Part shown: one piece after another, positions 13,164-25,226 of the stretch
How positions within the stretch are numbered: the first letter of the stretch is position 1
Layout: each line of letters starts with the position of its first letter
Source: Paramecium tetraurelia
Lineage: Eukaryota; Ciliophora; Oligohymenophorea; Peniculida; Parameciidae
DNA: 64,000 nt
Direction: 5' to 3'
Assembly (NCBI RefSeq): GCF_000165425.1
Contig: NW_001799635.1
Location: 1 to 64,000, forward strand
Position numbers and translations under genes: made by a program
Notes under the pieces: generated by a model
Told to the model about the DNA's origin: nothing
What the model saw: only the letters and a program-made list of their open reading frames with translations
The model's database searches: none

Positions 13164-16100
13164 ATGCAAATTGGAAAATTTAAATTAGATCATTTGGTTG
13201 AAAAAAATAATGAATGCATAATTTATAGGGGTAGTGATTAAGAGGATAAATTCATCATAATATAATTGAATCGTGTAATTAGTCAAATAATATTTTAGTA
13301 ACCATTATTGAAGGTTGAATTGTTTAACAAACATTTCCAAGAAGAACTTAAAATGTTATTCAAATATTGTTAGAAGCCAAAAATAATTCCTACAGATTTT
13401 CCATTTCAAATACCTGAATCTGAAACTCTGGATTCAGAGTTAATTGAATTTCCTTCAATAATTGAAATACATCAAACAGAAACCCATTATTATTTCATCT
13501 TAGCCAATTGTCTACAGGGTTAAATATTAAATTAGGACGTTGATCATCCAAAGTATATCAGTACTGATATTATATTATAGAACATTTTTACAGATTTACA
13601 CACTTTATGATTATTATTATTAAGAATACTTAGAAGGAAAAATAAAAGATCGAGATTTTGCATTAATGAGAATATTCAGGAGCCAAGATAAATTGACATT
13701 GATAGATTTTGGTTTTGCATGTTTGTAAAAATAATTACCCAAAAAGCCTTGGTAAGTGAAATTAGGTGAACTCTTTAACAGTTTGACATAATTCAAAGCA
13801 AAATTAAAAGGAAAAAATTTAATAAATACTCTGTTGGCAGGAAAGATAAAATGGGAAGAAATTAGAGATTTTATCAGCATCTCCTTTGGATTGAACGAAA
13901 TCGATTAATCTCTCTAAGAAAATTAGAGTGATCGAAATAGTAAAATTACTAGATAAAATTCAATTCATACAAAACAATAAACTTAAACATTGAGTATGTT
14001 CCCATAAGAAATTATTACCTTAAATTAAAATTCATCTAGAAAAGCCTCTCCATATAACCATAGCCAAAAATAATAATCAAGAAATTCCACTATGATGTAA
14101 ACTAGAATTATATCTTATGGCAATTAATAGAAAGAGCACTTTTAAAAAATAAGATAATCATTGAGTCCAGGATTTAGTGCAACAAATAGATATCCTTGTA
14201 GACTCTTTTAAATTGAACAGAATACATAATAGCCAAGTCCATAAGCAAGATCAGTTTCAAGGAAAGCATAACATTTGAGCAACAATTAAAAGCAACCTAT
14301 AACCAAACCTTTAGAAAACTAATTTGAATATAGGAACAGATCAACTCCAAGAGAAGAAATTCAATATGAATAAAATTAAATACAACAGTTAATAGGAGAT
14401 TAATATTTACCAATACAAGAATAATAGAAATAAATATAAAGAAAATTAATTTCCATTACAACAAATTAGTCCTAATATGAAGCATCTTCATATGCACCCA
14501 CTTTGATTCAAAGAGGATAATCATTAAATGAGAAATAAGATGGGTAATTCTAATAAAACAATCATGAACTTAGACCTAAATCAAGTAGGACTTAAGATTA
14601 AAAATAAGAACTCAAAACACTCCTTAGAACATCTACTAGAGAACTGCAACAACCTGGTTAAATAAATAAGAAATCTACTTAAGAATATCCAGCCAACAGA
14701 ACGATAAATTATTCAGATACATAATCATTATTTGATAATTTAGAAATTAAATAAGTCAGAAAACCACAATCAAGAAGAAATTCTATAAGAAAAAGCAGCA
14801 CTAATAGTATAGAAAATATAGAGTTATCAAATGGTAGTACTGCAAACTAATAGAGATTAATAATTAACAACAATTTATAGAATAATCGTTAGATGTTCAA
14901 AACCCCTAGAGATCAAAGGTAAATGCAGTATTCTTTTCAAAATTCTCCTATCGAGAACCCACATATAAAAAAGCAAAATCCAATAATGGCATAATAATAC
15001 CAAGATGAAGTTTAGAATTTTTAATAAAAATCAAAAAAAAACAGTGCAGAAGAAGATAATGATGAGGTTTGTAGTTATCAGCCCTCTTTCGAATAACATT
15101 AAAATAAATCCAAAAATTAGGAAAATGTCGTATTAATCAAGAATAATAAATAAAAAGATATTGAAATTGAAAAATATATTGATAATGTTGAACAAATCTA
15201 GTAGAATAAACAATATCAATTCCAAATGTCAGAAAAAAATGAAATTCCTTCATTTTGTTAAGAAAAATAGAAAACAAATAATCAAGAAATCATCTCTTAA
15301 TAACAGAGAACATAAAATGAAGCTTAAATCATTAAATCTCCTAATTAGGATTAACGTATTACAGTTGAATCTGTTGATGAATATTATAAATAACCAAAAA
15401 TAAAGAAATAAAACTCATTTAAGTTGCCTCCAACTCCAAAAACTGATAAAGCAACAAAGGAGTAATTTAAAATTGAATTATAACAAAATAATTATTTATA
15501 AGATAACCAATAAAAGTAAAAAAGTATTCAATAAAATGAAAATGTGTAAAAATTATAAAAAATTGAAGACTCTCCGAAATCAATCAAAAGAATAAATCTA
15601 AATGATATTGAAGTTGCTCAATTGAACATTTAAGAAATAAAGGTAAAATTAGATGAAAATGAAGCCAGAAGAATTGCGTAAATATATGAAAATTAACTAA
15701 AGTAATTATTTTAATATAAATAAGAAAGTATGATATAATAGGTAAAATGGTTGGAGGGAATGTAAAATATTTTTAGGCTTTAAAAAATTTTTGGATAGTT
15801 CCATTATTTTTATGTTTCAAAAGAATGGTGAGTTTTAGGAAATTATATGAGGAAGGATTAAAAGAGAAAGTAAATTTTTTTGACCTTGATATGGAGAAAG
15901 TAAATTAAGTAGATAAGATAAAAAATCTAGAAACTAAATTAACAAATGATAACAAGATAGTTGCATCAGAATTGGAATCCTTATACCTATAATGTTAAAA
16001 GACAGCTTAAAAATTTGAACCTAAAGTAATTTATAGATCGAAATTTATTATAGGAATTAGCAAAGATCTAAAAATTTTTAAATATGGACTTACAATAAGA

Positions 16101-16413
16101 CATCAAAGACATTTATTTTGTTTATTTGTACACTTAAATATTTCGGACTTTATAAAATCTAAGAATCAAATGTGAATCAGATAATCAAAAAACAAAGGAA
16201 AATTTGGTATTGTAAGCCAGTTGTCTAGCATCATTAATAATAAGTGAAATGCCTTTCAGCAGTGATAAGAAGTTCTTTGATTTAGATGAATTTGAAAAAG
16301 TTACTGAGAGCTAATAATATAATTAACAACTTTTAGAACAATATATAAAAACAAAGGATGAAGTCATTGGACATCTCAAAAAAAGATTGATCACCAAAGG
16401 AATAAAGATTTGA
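13164..16413 (+). CDS. Long kinase-like protein with a low-complexity and coiled-coil tail
   Basis: 1,052 residues after removing introns at 13553-13580 (28 nt), 15742-15776 (35 nt) and 16026-16053 (28 nt); the length then closes exactly on the TGA. The first 230 residues look like a degenerate protein-kinase fold. LTLIDFGFACLQ matches the DFG region, but no clear HRD motif precedes it and no glycine loop or catalytic Lys is evident near the start, so it is probably a pseudokinase. The remaining 800 residues are rich in Gln, Asn, Ser and Lys, with helical coiled-coil character near the end. The middle intron (35 nt) is long for this genome and is chosen because it restores the frame. Function unknown. 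Confidence 0.72.
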
Positions 16414-16597
16414 ATGATTATTATATATTTTTTCTAAAATTTGATCATAATTTAAGGGTTGAGGATAAGCAAAATAGAATTATTTTAATAAAGAAATTTC
16501 TGTTAGAATTGAATGTTTGATTTATTCATAAGTTTCTATTTAATTGAATAAAAACATAAATTTTTTTAATAAAGGTTAATAAATAATTTCTTCAAAT

Positions 16598-18987
16598 ATG
16601 AGTTATCAGTATGGCTAATAAATGGGCTAATACCCCTATGATCCAAATATGAATATGGTAAGATTATATTTAATGTTAGATGGGCTTTGATCCTTAAATG
16701 TATTAAGAATATGCCTACTATTATTTAGGAGGACCACCTACTCCCCCTCCTCCTAAGGGACCTTACCCAGGAATTACTCATGAAGATTATGAGTCATTTG
16801 ATATTAATAAACAAATTTTGTTTTAAAGATTTTTAGGTGAGACAGCAGCCTATTATGCCAAGCACTTACCAAAATATTAAAAAGAGATGGAGGAGTTTTT
16901 AAATACCAATACTGCTTATCAAATGAATGAGTCAGAGAAATAACTTATGCAAAGCTACTTGGATTTTAAGAAAAAAGAAAAGGAGTATGAATCTTTTCTG
17001 AAGTAATTGGAGTAATAAGCACTGAATCCTGAATTAGAACAATAAAAAAAATTAGAATAATAAAAATTAGAGCAACAAAAGATTGAATAACAAAAGTTAG
17101 AGGAATAAAAGAAGCAACAGCAATTGGAATAATAGAAATAATAATAATAACAATAATAATAACAACCATAATAAGAATAACCTAAAGAAGGAGCTACAAC
17201 TGCAGTTCGTCCAAAAAAGAAGTTAAACTTAAATGCAAAACCATTAGAAATTGCTTTAAATCCTCCAAAAATGCCAAACTTCCCAAAACATCCAGACTTT
17301 TTAGATTTTGATAAATTTTGGAATAACTATTCAACATATATCAGTTTATATAATCCAAGTTGTGAAGATGAGTATAAAAATTATCCAAAGCCAGAATAAT
17401 TGAAAAAGAAGGAAGCTGATGAAGAAGCTAAAAGAAAAAAGAAACAAGAGGAAATTGAAAGAGCAATTAAAAGTATAAATTAGTTTTCATTATTATAGAA
17501 CGTCAAGATGCTTAAGAAAGAGCTAAAGATAAACCAGCTTAATCCGTAAATCTTGTGGAACAAGTCGTGAAGTTGGAAGGAGAAGTGGATTTGCAGAAAT
17601 ATGTAGATGTAAGAATTAATTGTAAACTTAGCCTGATGAAACAAGACAGCCAGTTAATTTAGTATTTATTGGACATGTAGATGCTGGTAAATCTACCCTT
17701 TGTGGAAGGTTGTTATTAGAATTAGGTGAAGTGAGTGAAGCAGATATTAAAAAATATGAATAAGAAGCAGTTTAAAACAATAGAGATTCATGGTGGCTAG
17801 CTTATGTTATGGATCAAAATGAAGAAGAAAAATAAAAAGGAAAGACTGTTGAATGTGGAAAAGCCTAATTTGTTACTAAACAAAAGAGGTTTATTCTTGC
17901 TGATGCTCCTGGACATAAAAATTATGTTCCTAATATGATTATGGGAGCCTGCTAAGCTGATTTAGCTGGTTTAATCGTTTCAGCAAAAACAGGAGAATTT
18001 GAATCTGGTTTTGAAAAAGGAGGTCAAACCTAAGAACATGCCTTATTAGCTAAAAGTTTAGGTGTTGATCATATTATTATTATTGTCACCAAGATGGACA
18101 CAATCGATTGGAACTAAGATAGATTCAATCTGATATCATAAAATATCTAGGAGTTCGTACTTAAATAATGCAAATTTGATAATATTTACGTAATTCCTAT
18201 TGATGCTTTATCGGGATCAAATATTAAAAGCAGGGTAGATGAATCAAAATGTAATTGGTACAAAGGCCCATCATTGATCGATTTAATTGATACTGTTTCA
18301 ATTCCAAAGAGAAATGAAGAAGGGCCAATTAGAATGCCAATTTTAGATAAATTTAAGGATATGGGTTCTTTATATATCTATGGTAAGTTGGAATCTGGTA
18401 AGATTATTGAAGGATTGGATGTTTCAATATATCCAAAGAAGTAACCATTCCAAATTACTGAATTATATAATATGAAAGACCAGAAAATGAAGTATGCTAA
18501 AGCAGGAGAAAATATCAAAATTAAAGTAAAGAACATTGAAGAAGAAGAGATCAAGAGAGGATATATGATGTGCAATTTAACATCAAATCCATGCTTAGTA
18601 TCTTAGGAATTCTAAGCTAAAATTAGGCTCTTAGATTTACCAGAGAGCAGAAGAATATTTTCAGAAGGTTATTAATGCATTATGCATCTTCATTCTGCAG
18701 TTGAGGAGATAGAAATTTCATGCGTTGAGGCAGTAATTGATGCTGAAACTAAGAAATCAATAAAATAAAATTTCCTCAAGTCATTCAATGAGGGTATTGC
18801 TAAGATATCAGTAAAAAATATTATTATTTTAGATTAAAAATCCTGTTTGTATGGAAAAATATGAAACCCTAGCTTAATTAGGTAGATTTGCTTTGAGAGA
18901 TGATGGAAAGTATTAAAAATAATTTATTATTTTAGGACAATCGGATTTGGTGAAATTTTAAAAGTGAAACCAGTTAAATAAGGTTGA
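16598..18987 (+). CDS. SUP35: Translation termination factor eRF3 (GTPase)
   Basis: 756 residues after removing five introns (16658-16679, 17473-17498, 17609-17631, 18811-18832, 18910-18935). The N-terminus is Tyr/Gln-rich and includes a Gln tract around residue 190, a layout like the prion-forming domain of yeast Sup35. The GTPase domain shows GHVDAGKST (P-loop), DAPGHKNYV (G3) and TKMD (G4). Two beta-barrel domains follow, ending [12 protein letters not shown] as in other eRF3 proteins. eRF3 binds eRF1 and uses GTP to drive peptide release at stop codons. Here the partner eRF1 would recognise only UGA, since UAA and UAG are sense codons. The long Gln tract is itself written mainly with TAA/TAG. 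Confidence 0.96.
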
Positions 18988-19190
18988 TTTTGATTTTTTT
19001 TTATTTTAAAAAGTACATATGTAAACAATAATCCATAGCTTATATATCATATATATATAATTTGGTTATAAAGATTTTCTTATTCATTTCTTAAGTAAGA
19101 CATTAGAGAGTGATTAATGAATAAATTTATATTGACAAAGAAATTATGCTAAATTTGTTATAAGATTGAATATTATTTTTGAATAATAAT

Positions 19191-20735
19191 ATGATAAATG
19201 ATTCTGAAAGCGTGAATGAGATTATTGAAAAAATAAACAAAGGATCTTCAGTGCCATTTACAAAGTAATAACTTAATTTTCGGAAAAAAAAAGGAGGAAC
19301 AAAATACTAATTTTCATCAATCGCAAAATTTGCTATAGTTATGCAATAGATATTTTTAGTGTTTGGGACTTTATATTTGGCATCTTAGAAGGTAATTTAT
19401 CGAATTCCTATGGAATGTTATCTGATTTACAATCATTCTTTATGCAAGGTCGTATTGACAAGTATTTATGTGCTCGTGTTTTTGAGAATTGCTAGAAACC
19501 TTATTAAACTCTATAGGAAAAAGGAAAAGTAAAGCAAGTATTTCTTTCATAGTTACTTATTTAATTGCGATATTACTCTATAGACTTTTAGGTATTATTT
19601 GGGAATTAAAGCACACATTATTTTGTTGTTTGCAATACAGTTTTTGATTGAGAATTATTTGCTCATAACAGCTACATAATTATGGAGTAATTAAATTAAT
19701 GAGAGTTTTGGTACATACTTCATGATATCGATTTTGATGCAAATATTAATTTGTGATATTACTTATGAATATTTTATGATATATTCAGGCAAATATGGTG
19801 TGGCTGATAGCAAACGAAGTGCTATTGTGATTAACAAATAAAATATTTTTGAAGCATTTTGTAAATTAAAGTTATTGAGTTATTGCTCAAAGTTTTGGTA
19901 GCAAACAAAAGAGAATTATTACATTTATACAAGAAAGAAGGGAATTCCATTGTTTTGACATTTTAATGTTCAGATATAAGAAACCTAGGCATACATTAGG
20001 GAAATACGAATGGATGCACTATGATTTTTTATGTTAATAAATATATTTTTTATATCAATATTTTACAAATATTTTTATATGATGAATATTTCAAGTAAGC
20101 AAGACATCCCTTCATTTGTTAAAGAGTAATTAAGAAAATAAACAATAAGTCCAGAGCCATAAAAGCACAGATAATTAAATTTTCATCGAAGATTAACAAG
20201 TTCTTAGTTGGATGGGGGAATTTGCAACAATAATGTTACTTAAAAGAAATCGAATAAACAAATGTCAAGTACGAATTTAAATATTACAACATTAGTGCAT
20301 GGATTATAACAATTATTAAAGACTAGTCCTTACAATAAATTAATACAACAGAAATCGTAATCGCAAATGTTGATTCAAGAAAGCTTCTCTCAACAATATC
20401 TCAAGGACACAAGTGCCGCCTATACTCCAAATCAATAAGGATCTCTCTAATAAAACTTCTTTCATAAAGTTGGTCTCTCGTAAAATTCAACGATGTCAAG
20501 TAGTGTAAAACCTCGAATGAGAAGTGCAAATAAGGAAATCTTGAGAAGAAAATTAGTAGCTGAAACAACGCAATTGCTTTCTAATAGGGAAAAGGACAAA
20601 CAAATCATATCCTAGTTGCAACAAATTATTATTCGCACTAATTCTCTGCTATTGCACTATTAAAATGAAATTCAAAAGCATATTTCAGAAAAGGAAGAAT
20701 TAATTAAGTAGATTAAATAATTATAATCTTCATGA
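19191..20735 (+). CDS. Multi-pass membrane protein with C-terminal coiled coil; two in-frame TGA codons
   Basis: One reading frame of 515 codons runs from the ATG at 19191 (an in-frame TGA lies just upstream) to the TGA at 20733, without any intron or indel. It is interrupted by TGA at 19956-19958 (codon 256) and 20022-20024 (codon 278). Coding character is the same before and after: five hydrophobic segments (about residues 45-65, 85-105, 145-165, 180-205, 278-300), then a Ser/Gln-rich region and a C-terminal coiled coil (REKDKQIISQLQQ). I tested GT...AG introns around both codons; none under 60 nt removes both and keeps the frame. Both sites would suit tryptophan (TGG to TGA). It is either a recent pseudogene, a read-through case, or carries sequencing errors. 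Family not recognised. Confidence 0.6.
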
Positions 20736-20810
20736 TATTTGTTTTAATCAGCTCTTTTTTGTCTATATATAAATAATTTAACGTAATATTTTTAAAATTA
20801 ATTTTCTAAA

Positions 20811-22456
20811 ATGGCTCAACTTGACATAAACAAAAAAAAAACAAATGAATTTACATATACGGAAATATTGGAAGAAGTTAATATTCATGTTTATATTAGA
20901 ATAATATGTTAAAACGCAAACTTTAGGATTTGGTGAAGCAAATCAAACAATTTGAATAGGAAAGTAAAGGGCTGCAATATGAGAATGAAATTTTACAAAA
21001 ATGCTTGGCTTAACAAAAGAATAATACTTAATAAGAATAAAAAAATAAATAAGTGGAGGATTAAATTGCTCAATTATAGGCAATTCATCAAAGAGAAAAA
21101 GAATACTGGATAAGAGATCAATAAGAACAAGTGAATCGAATTAAATAAGTATAGGAGTAAACCAAGAGAATATTATAAGATAAGATTGATCATCTTGAGA
21201 AGGAGAATGAATTTTTATAGATGGAGCTTGAGAACAATAAAACGATAATTGAAAATTATGAATTTTAAATTGAATAAAGTAATGGCTTATTATAAATTAG
21301 TTTAATAAAATCATAAGGCTGAATCAAGTAATTTATAGAGGGAATTGAAATAAAAATAATACAGTATAGATGAATTAAAATTTTAAATTCAGGAATAAGG
21401 AATGATATCTTAAAGAAGTAATAATAATTAGGAGTTGTTAAATAAATTAAAAGAAGCAATGTATATATAATTGAATTATAATTTAGAGACGAATTGAATA
21501 AGTGCAAAAAAATCATATCTAATCAACAATATGAAATTTAATTATAATGTAGACTCTTTGATGAATTAAGACAAGATTACTAAAAGAAATTATGTAAAGA
21601 ACGATCTAAATCCTAAATGAGTTTCAAAGCAGCTCAAGAGGTCAAAAATGAATATGAAAAGAAATACTGTAATTTAATGGAACAGATAATTAAAAACCAA
21701 ACCTCTAGAAGTTGCAATGCTTCTTTTAAACTATTACCAAGTTCGATGGATTAGACTATGAATAACGATTTTTCAAGAATTTCTAATAATTAATCTAATA
21801 ATATGTATGTTTGATTGTAGTAATTCATTTTAGTGGAGGATTGAGTGCTATCAACAAAGCCTTAAGCGATTCTATTGATGATTATGAAAAGAGTATATTG
21901 AATAATATATCTGGAAATGTAACCAAGAGAAAACCTAGCAAATCCGAATGGGAAAAAAAGTAAAAAGGATAGTAAAATATCATGATAAGTGTTACTCCAG
22001 AAAATTAGATGCGCCCTCAATCTTAATAGTAGGAAATATGTATGATATTTGTTATCATGTATAGTTTCACCCAAAATATCTCAAAAGAGAGCCTAGTCTA
22101 TTCATTCAAGCAAGGGTATAAAACAGTATACATTCAATTTATGCGAATACAATGAATCTCGCAATTCAAATGATTCTGATCAATTTTATAGTTAATGCAC
22201 TCAGTAGACAAGATAGAGCAAGCTAACATTGAAGCCATAGAAATCTAATAATGATGTGAAAAGGAATTCAAAACATTAAAAATCACTTTCTACCTATAGG
22301 AGTGTCAAGGATAAAGAAAATCTTTAGTTTACTATTCCAGAGGAGAATCAAAAGATAAACAGTATAAATACTAGCAAATAGTTATAAATTTTGGAAGATA
22401 AAAATGAGAGATTGGATACTAATACAAAATTTAACTCTTTATTAAAAGTAATTTGA
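20811..22456 (+). CDS. Coiled-coil protein of unknown function
   Basis: 506 residues after removing introns at 20877-20899 (23 nt, donor GTT), 21279-21300, 21461-21486, 21805-21833 and 22040-22064; the length then closes on the TGA. Residues 20-290 are a near-continuous coiled coil rich in Gln, Glu and Lys. The C-terminal 200 residues are Ser/Asn/Lys-rich and probably disordered. No catalytic motif is visible. The neighbour downstream is another coiled-coil gene in the same orientation, 49 bp away. Confidence 0.8.
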
Positions 22457-22505
22457 ATATGCTAATACATTTATTTTTACAATTTAATTTATTATCATAA
22501 ATTTT

Positions 22506-23761
22506 ATGTCTAAGTAAAGCTCTTTCTTAGCAAATCCTTTGAATGATAGTTCAAATGATTTTAATGCAAAAGGCTATATTAGTGATAATCAGTCCAATTC
22601 AGGACAAGATGTAGATGACTGTCCAAAAAATCCTTTAGAATCAGATAATGAAGGAAATGAATCAGCAGTCTTATAACATTTAATAGATAATGAGAGTATG
22701 TGATGATGAAATATATTTAGAAGAAGATTCCTCTTCTAGAAGTGATGGCGCTTCTAACCCAATGATGGAAATGGATCCTGTCTCTTTAGAGAATGTAATC
22801 AACTAAAATTTTGCATCTATTGGATAGCAATATCATGTTTGTTAAACAATTGTGGATTGTAATAAGACGATTGAATTGCAATAGGATTAGAATCCTTTAT
22901 ATTCTTGTGATGAATTGTTAGACCCTAGATAAAGTAATAAAGAAAAATCAAAAGATATAATCAAGAATTTTGAAAGTTAGCTGCAATAACTTTAAAAAGA
23001 GAACTAGCTATTGAAAGGTAAAATTTTCTTTTTAATTGACTCAAAGTTCAACTAATAGAGAAGGACATGAATTTTAGTGAGAAAGCATAATTGAAAGATA
23101 AGGAATTAGCAAATTTGAATGAATTGAATAAAAATCTCAATGCAGAGAATGTTTAGATGAAAGGAGAGATGTAGAAATACAAAAATGAAATTTAGTCTTT
23201 AACATAAAAAATTAATTAACTTTAAGCTGAAAAATTAAAATATCATAGATCTAAAACAGGAGCTGAAACTACAAGAGGATATGATGTTTAAGTATTAATT
23301 AAACAATTTAAGGGATTGCAAAAAGGTATCAGTTTAAATGATTAAACGATCACCGCCACTTTGAGTGCTAATCATTTAGAAATAAGGAAGATTCCAACAA
23401 CAAGTATTGATATACCATGTCCTTTTTCCGCAAAATAGAAGTAAGACTAAAGAAATCAGTTCGCTTTTAAGAATGGGAAACCTGATACTAATCATCTAAT
23501 AAGTATTTGAGTATTTCTAATTTCTAAGCTGAGCAATGTGATACTTAAAGACTGCGGAAGGGACCCAAAAACTAAAGATCCCTATAAGATTTAATTTACA
23601 AAGCATAAATAGGGATTGCATTTTCGAGACCAAATAGTATAATTGCTAAATACATAATAGCTACTTCCTTGTAAAAGGCTTAAGGTTTAGGGTAACTATT
23701 TTTTGAAAGTAAATCAGCAAGAAACAATCAGTAACAGACTTAGTTAGTCCCCAAACAATGA
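22506..23761 (+). CDS. Acidic and coiled-coil protein of unknown function
   Basis: About 391 residues. Introns: 22696-22720 (25 nt), 23018-23046 (29 nt, acceptor AAG) and 23503-23528 (26 nt, acceptor AAG). The second intron could instead end at 23058 (41 nt, acceptor TAG); both choices keep the frame and differ by four residues, so the exact splice is open. The first 100 residues are acidic and Ser-rich, a coiled coil spans about 150-260, and the C-terminus is basic. It ends 54 bp from the convergent aminotransferase gene. Family not recognised. Confidence 0.72.
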
Positions 23762-23815
23762 TCTCCCAGGTTATGATGAATTACGATGAATTATTTAATT
23801 AATTTATAAATAAAA

Positions 23816-25071
23816 TCAAATTATGCTAATCCATTCGTGGGGTTTTCCACCAGTTTATATTTCATTTAATTGTTAATATAATTGATGAGTTAGTTCCCCA
23901 GAATTCAGATTCGGATTATACTTAATTTCATAGATTTTATCATTGAGACCGATAGCCTCGATTGGTTATACCATAACTCCTGTTCCACATCCAAACATCT
24001 CAATCATCTAAAAAAATAATATTATGGTTTACTCTGCCTTCTGCTATAGCTTCCACAACTTCTTAAATGTAGACTTTTCTCTCTGTAACTTTAAACTTAT
24101 TCAATTATTTTGCCAAATTCTAAAATTAGTGTAATTATAAATACGAGGATTGAGTCTCTAACAACTCCTGGAAGTATGGTCCCATCTAACATGGGTGTGA
24201 TCAATTCATTTTCGCCTTATTTATTTTTCCAATAGAAAAACAAATTACACACACCCATCTCCTAAACCAAACCATCTGGAAGTAGCCACAAATTTTAATG
24301 GAATCCAATCTTTTAGACCTCTTTTAATGGTAACACAGTTGGAGCATAATTCCCAGCAACTTTATATTCTCCAACTCCTCCCGGGTAAGATCGTATCTTT
24401 CATAAAATAGTATGTCATACAGTAATTGTATTACAGAAGACACGAACAGGCTTTAATCCTGATGGGAAATAGGGTCCAACTGGGCAAAGCACAACAAATA
24501 ATTTAGCTTTACTCGAAGCTCTCACTCCCAAAGCCTCTTCTGTAGCTATCAGAGTGGGTCGAATATAACAGCTAAACCCAGGATGATCTGGAATCCAATC
24601 TTAGTCTACTTTAATCAATGCTTCTATGCATTTTTATAATTCATGTCCATCAAAATCTGGTAGAGATAATCTCTTTGCTGAATGCTTCATTCTTAACATA
24701 TTGCAATCTAATCGAAACACTCTTATGGTATTGTCTGGGCCCTTGTAAGCCTTTTAAAGTATTGTTATATATAATCAATACTTTAGAGCCTTCAAAACAT
24801 TCGATTGCATAATGCAAACAAGATGAAAATGGATGAAGTTCTAGGTTTTTGAATGGAACTATCATAGGCCTCGACCAACTAATTGTCAGTATTTGCTTTA
24901 CCCCATTTTATCAGACCAATCAATTTCTAATAGATGATCGGTGTGGAAGGCACCAAAGGTCATAATCTTTGGATCACAAGGAGGTTTTGTAATATAGTGC
25001 TGAGTGTGAAGTATTTTTAAATCTCTAGCCTGATTTTGAGGTTATAATTAGAAATACCTAGAAGGATGCAT
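23816..25071 (-). CDS. Branched-chain amino acid aminotransferase
   Basis: 375 residues after removing five introns (24879-24901, 24751-24781, 24397-24420, 24120-24144, 24009-24033). Recognisable BCAT blocks: FGAFHTDHLLEIDWS, LHYAIECFEG, GPDNTIRVFRLDCNMLRM, GGVGEYKVAGNYAPT (the Lys binds PLP), ITPMLDGTILPGV and EMFGCGTGVMVQPI. The enzyme moves the amino group of Leu, Ile or Val to 2-oxoglutarate using PLP. Two introns end in AAG, and their boundaries are fixed by the conserved protein around them. An in-frame upstream ATG at about 25160 would give a basic, presequence-like N-terminus, but it reaches this frame only across a TGA. A 24-nt intron with an unusual GAG acceptor could remove that TGA, so mitochondrial versus cytosolic location is undecided. 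Confidence 0.92.
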
Positions 25072-25226
25072 GAGGAGAACTCAAATCCATATTGGCATAA
25101 TACGAGAACCTATAGAAATTCTATGATAGTAGTAACGTAATACTTTGAATACGGATCTCATTTGAAGATTATTTAATTGATGTTTATAAATCATGTATCT
25201 AATAGTTTATAATTTATATATTAAAT

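Noticed and set aside
19952-19999. 48-nt intron removing the first in-frame TGA
   Set aside because: It would be far longer than all others here, starts GTT, and leaves the second TGA in place.
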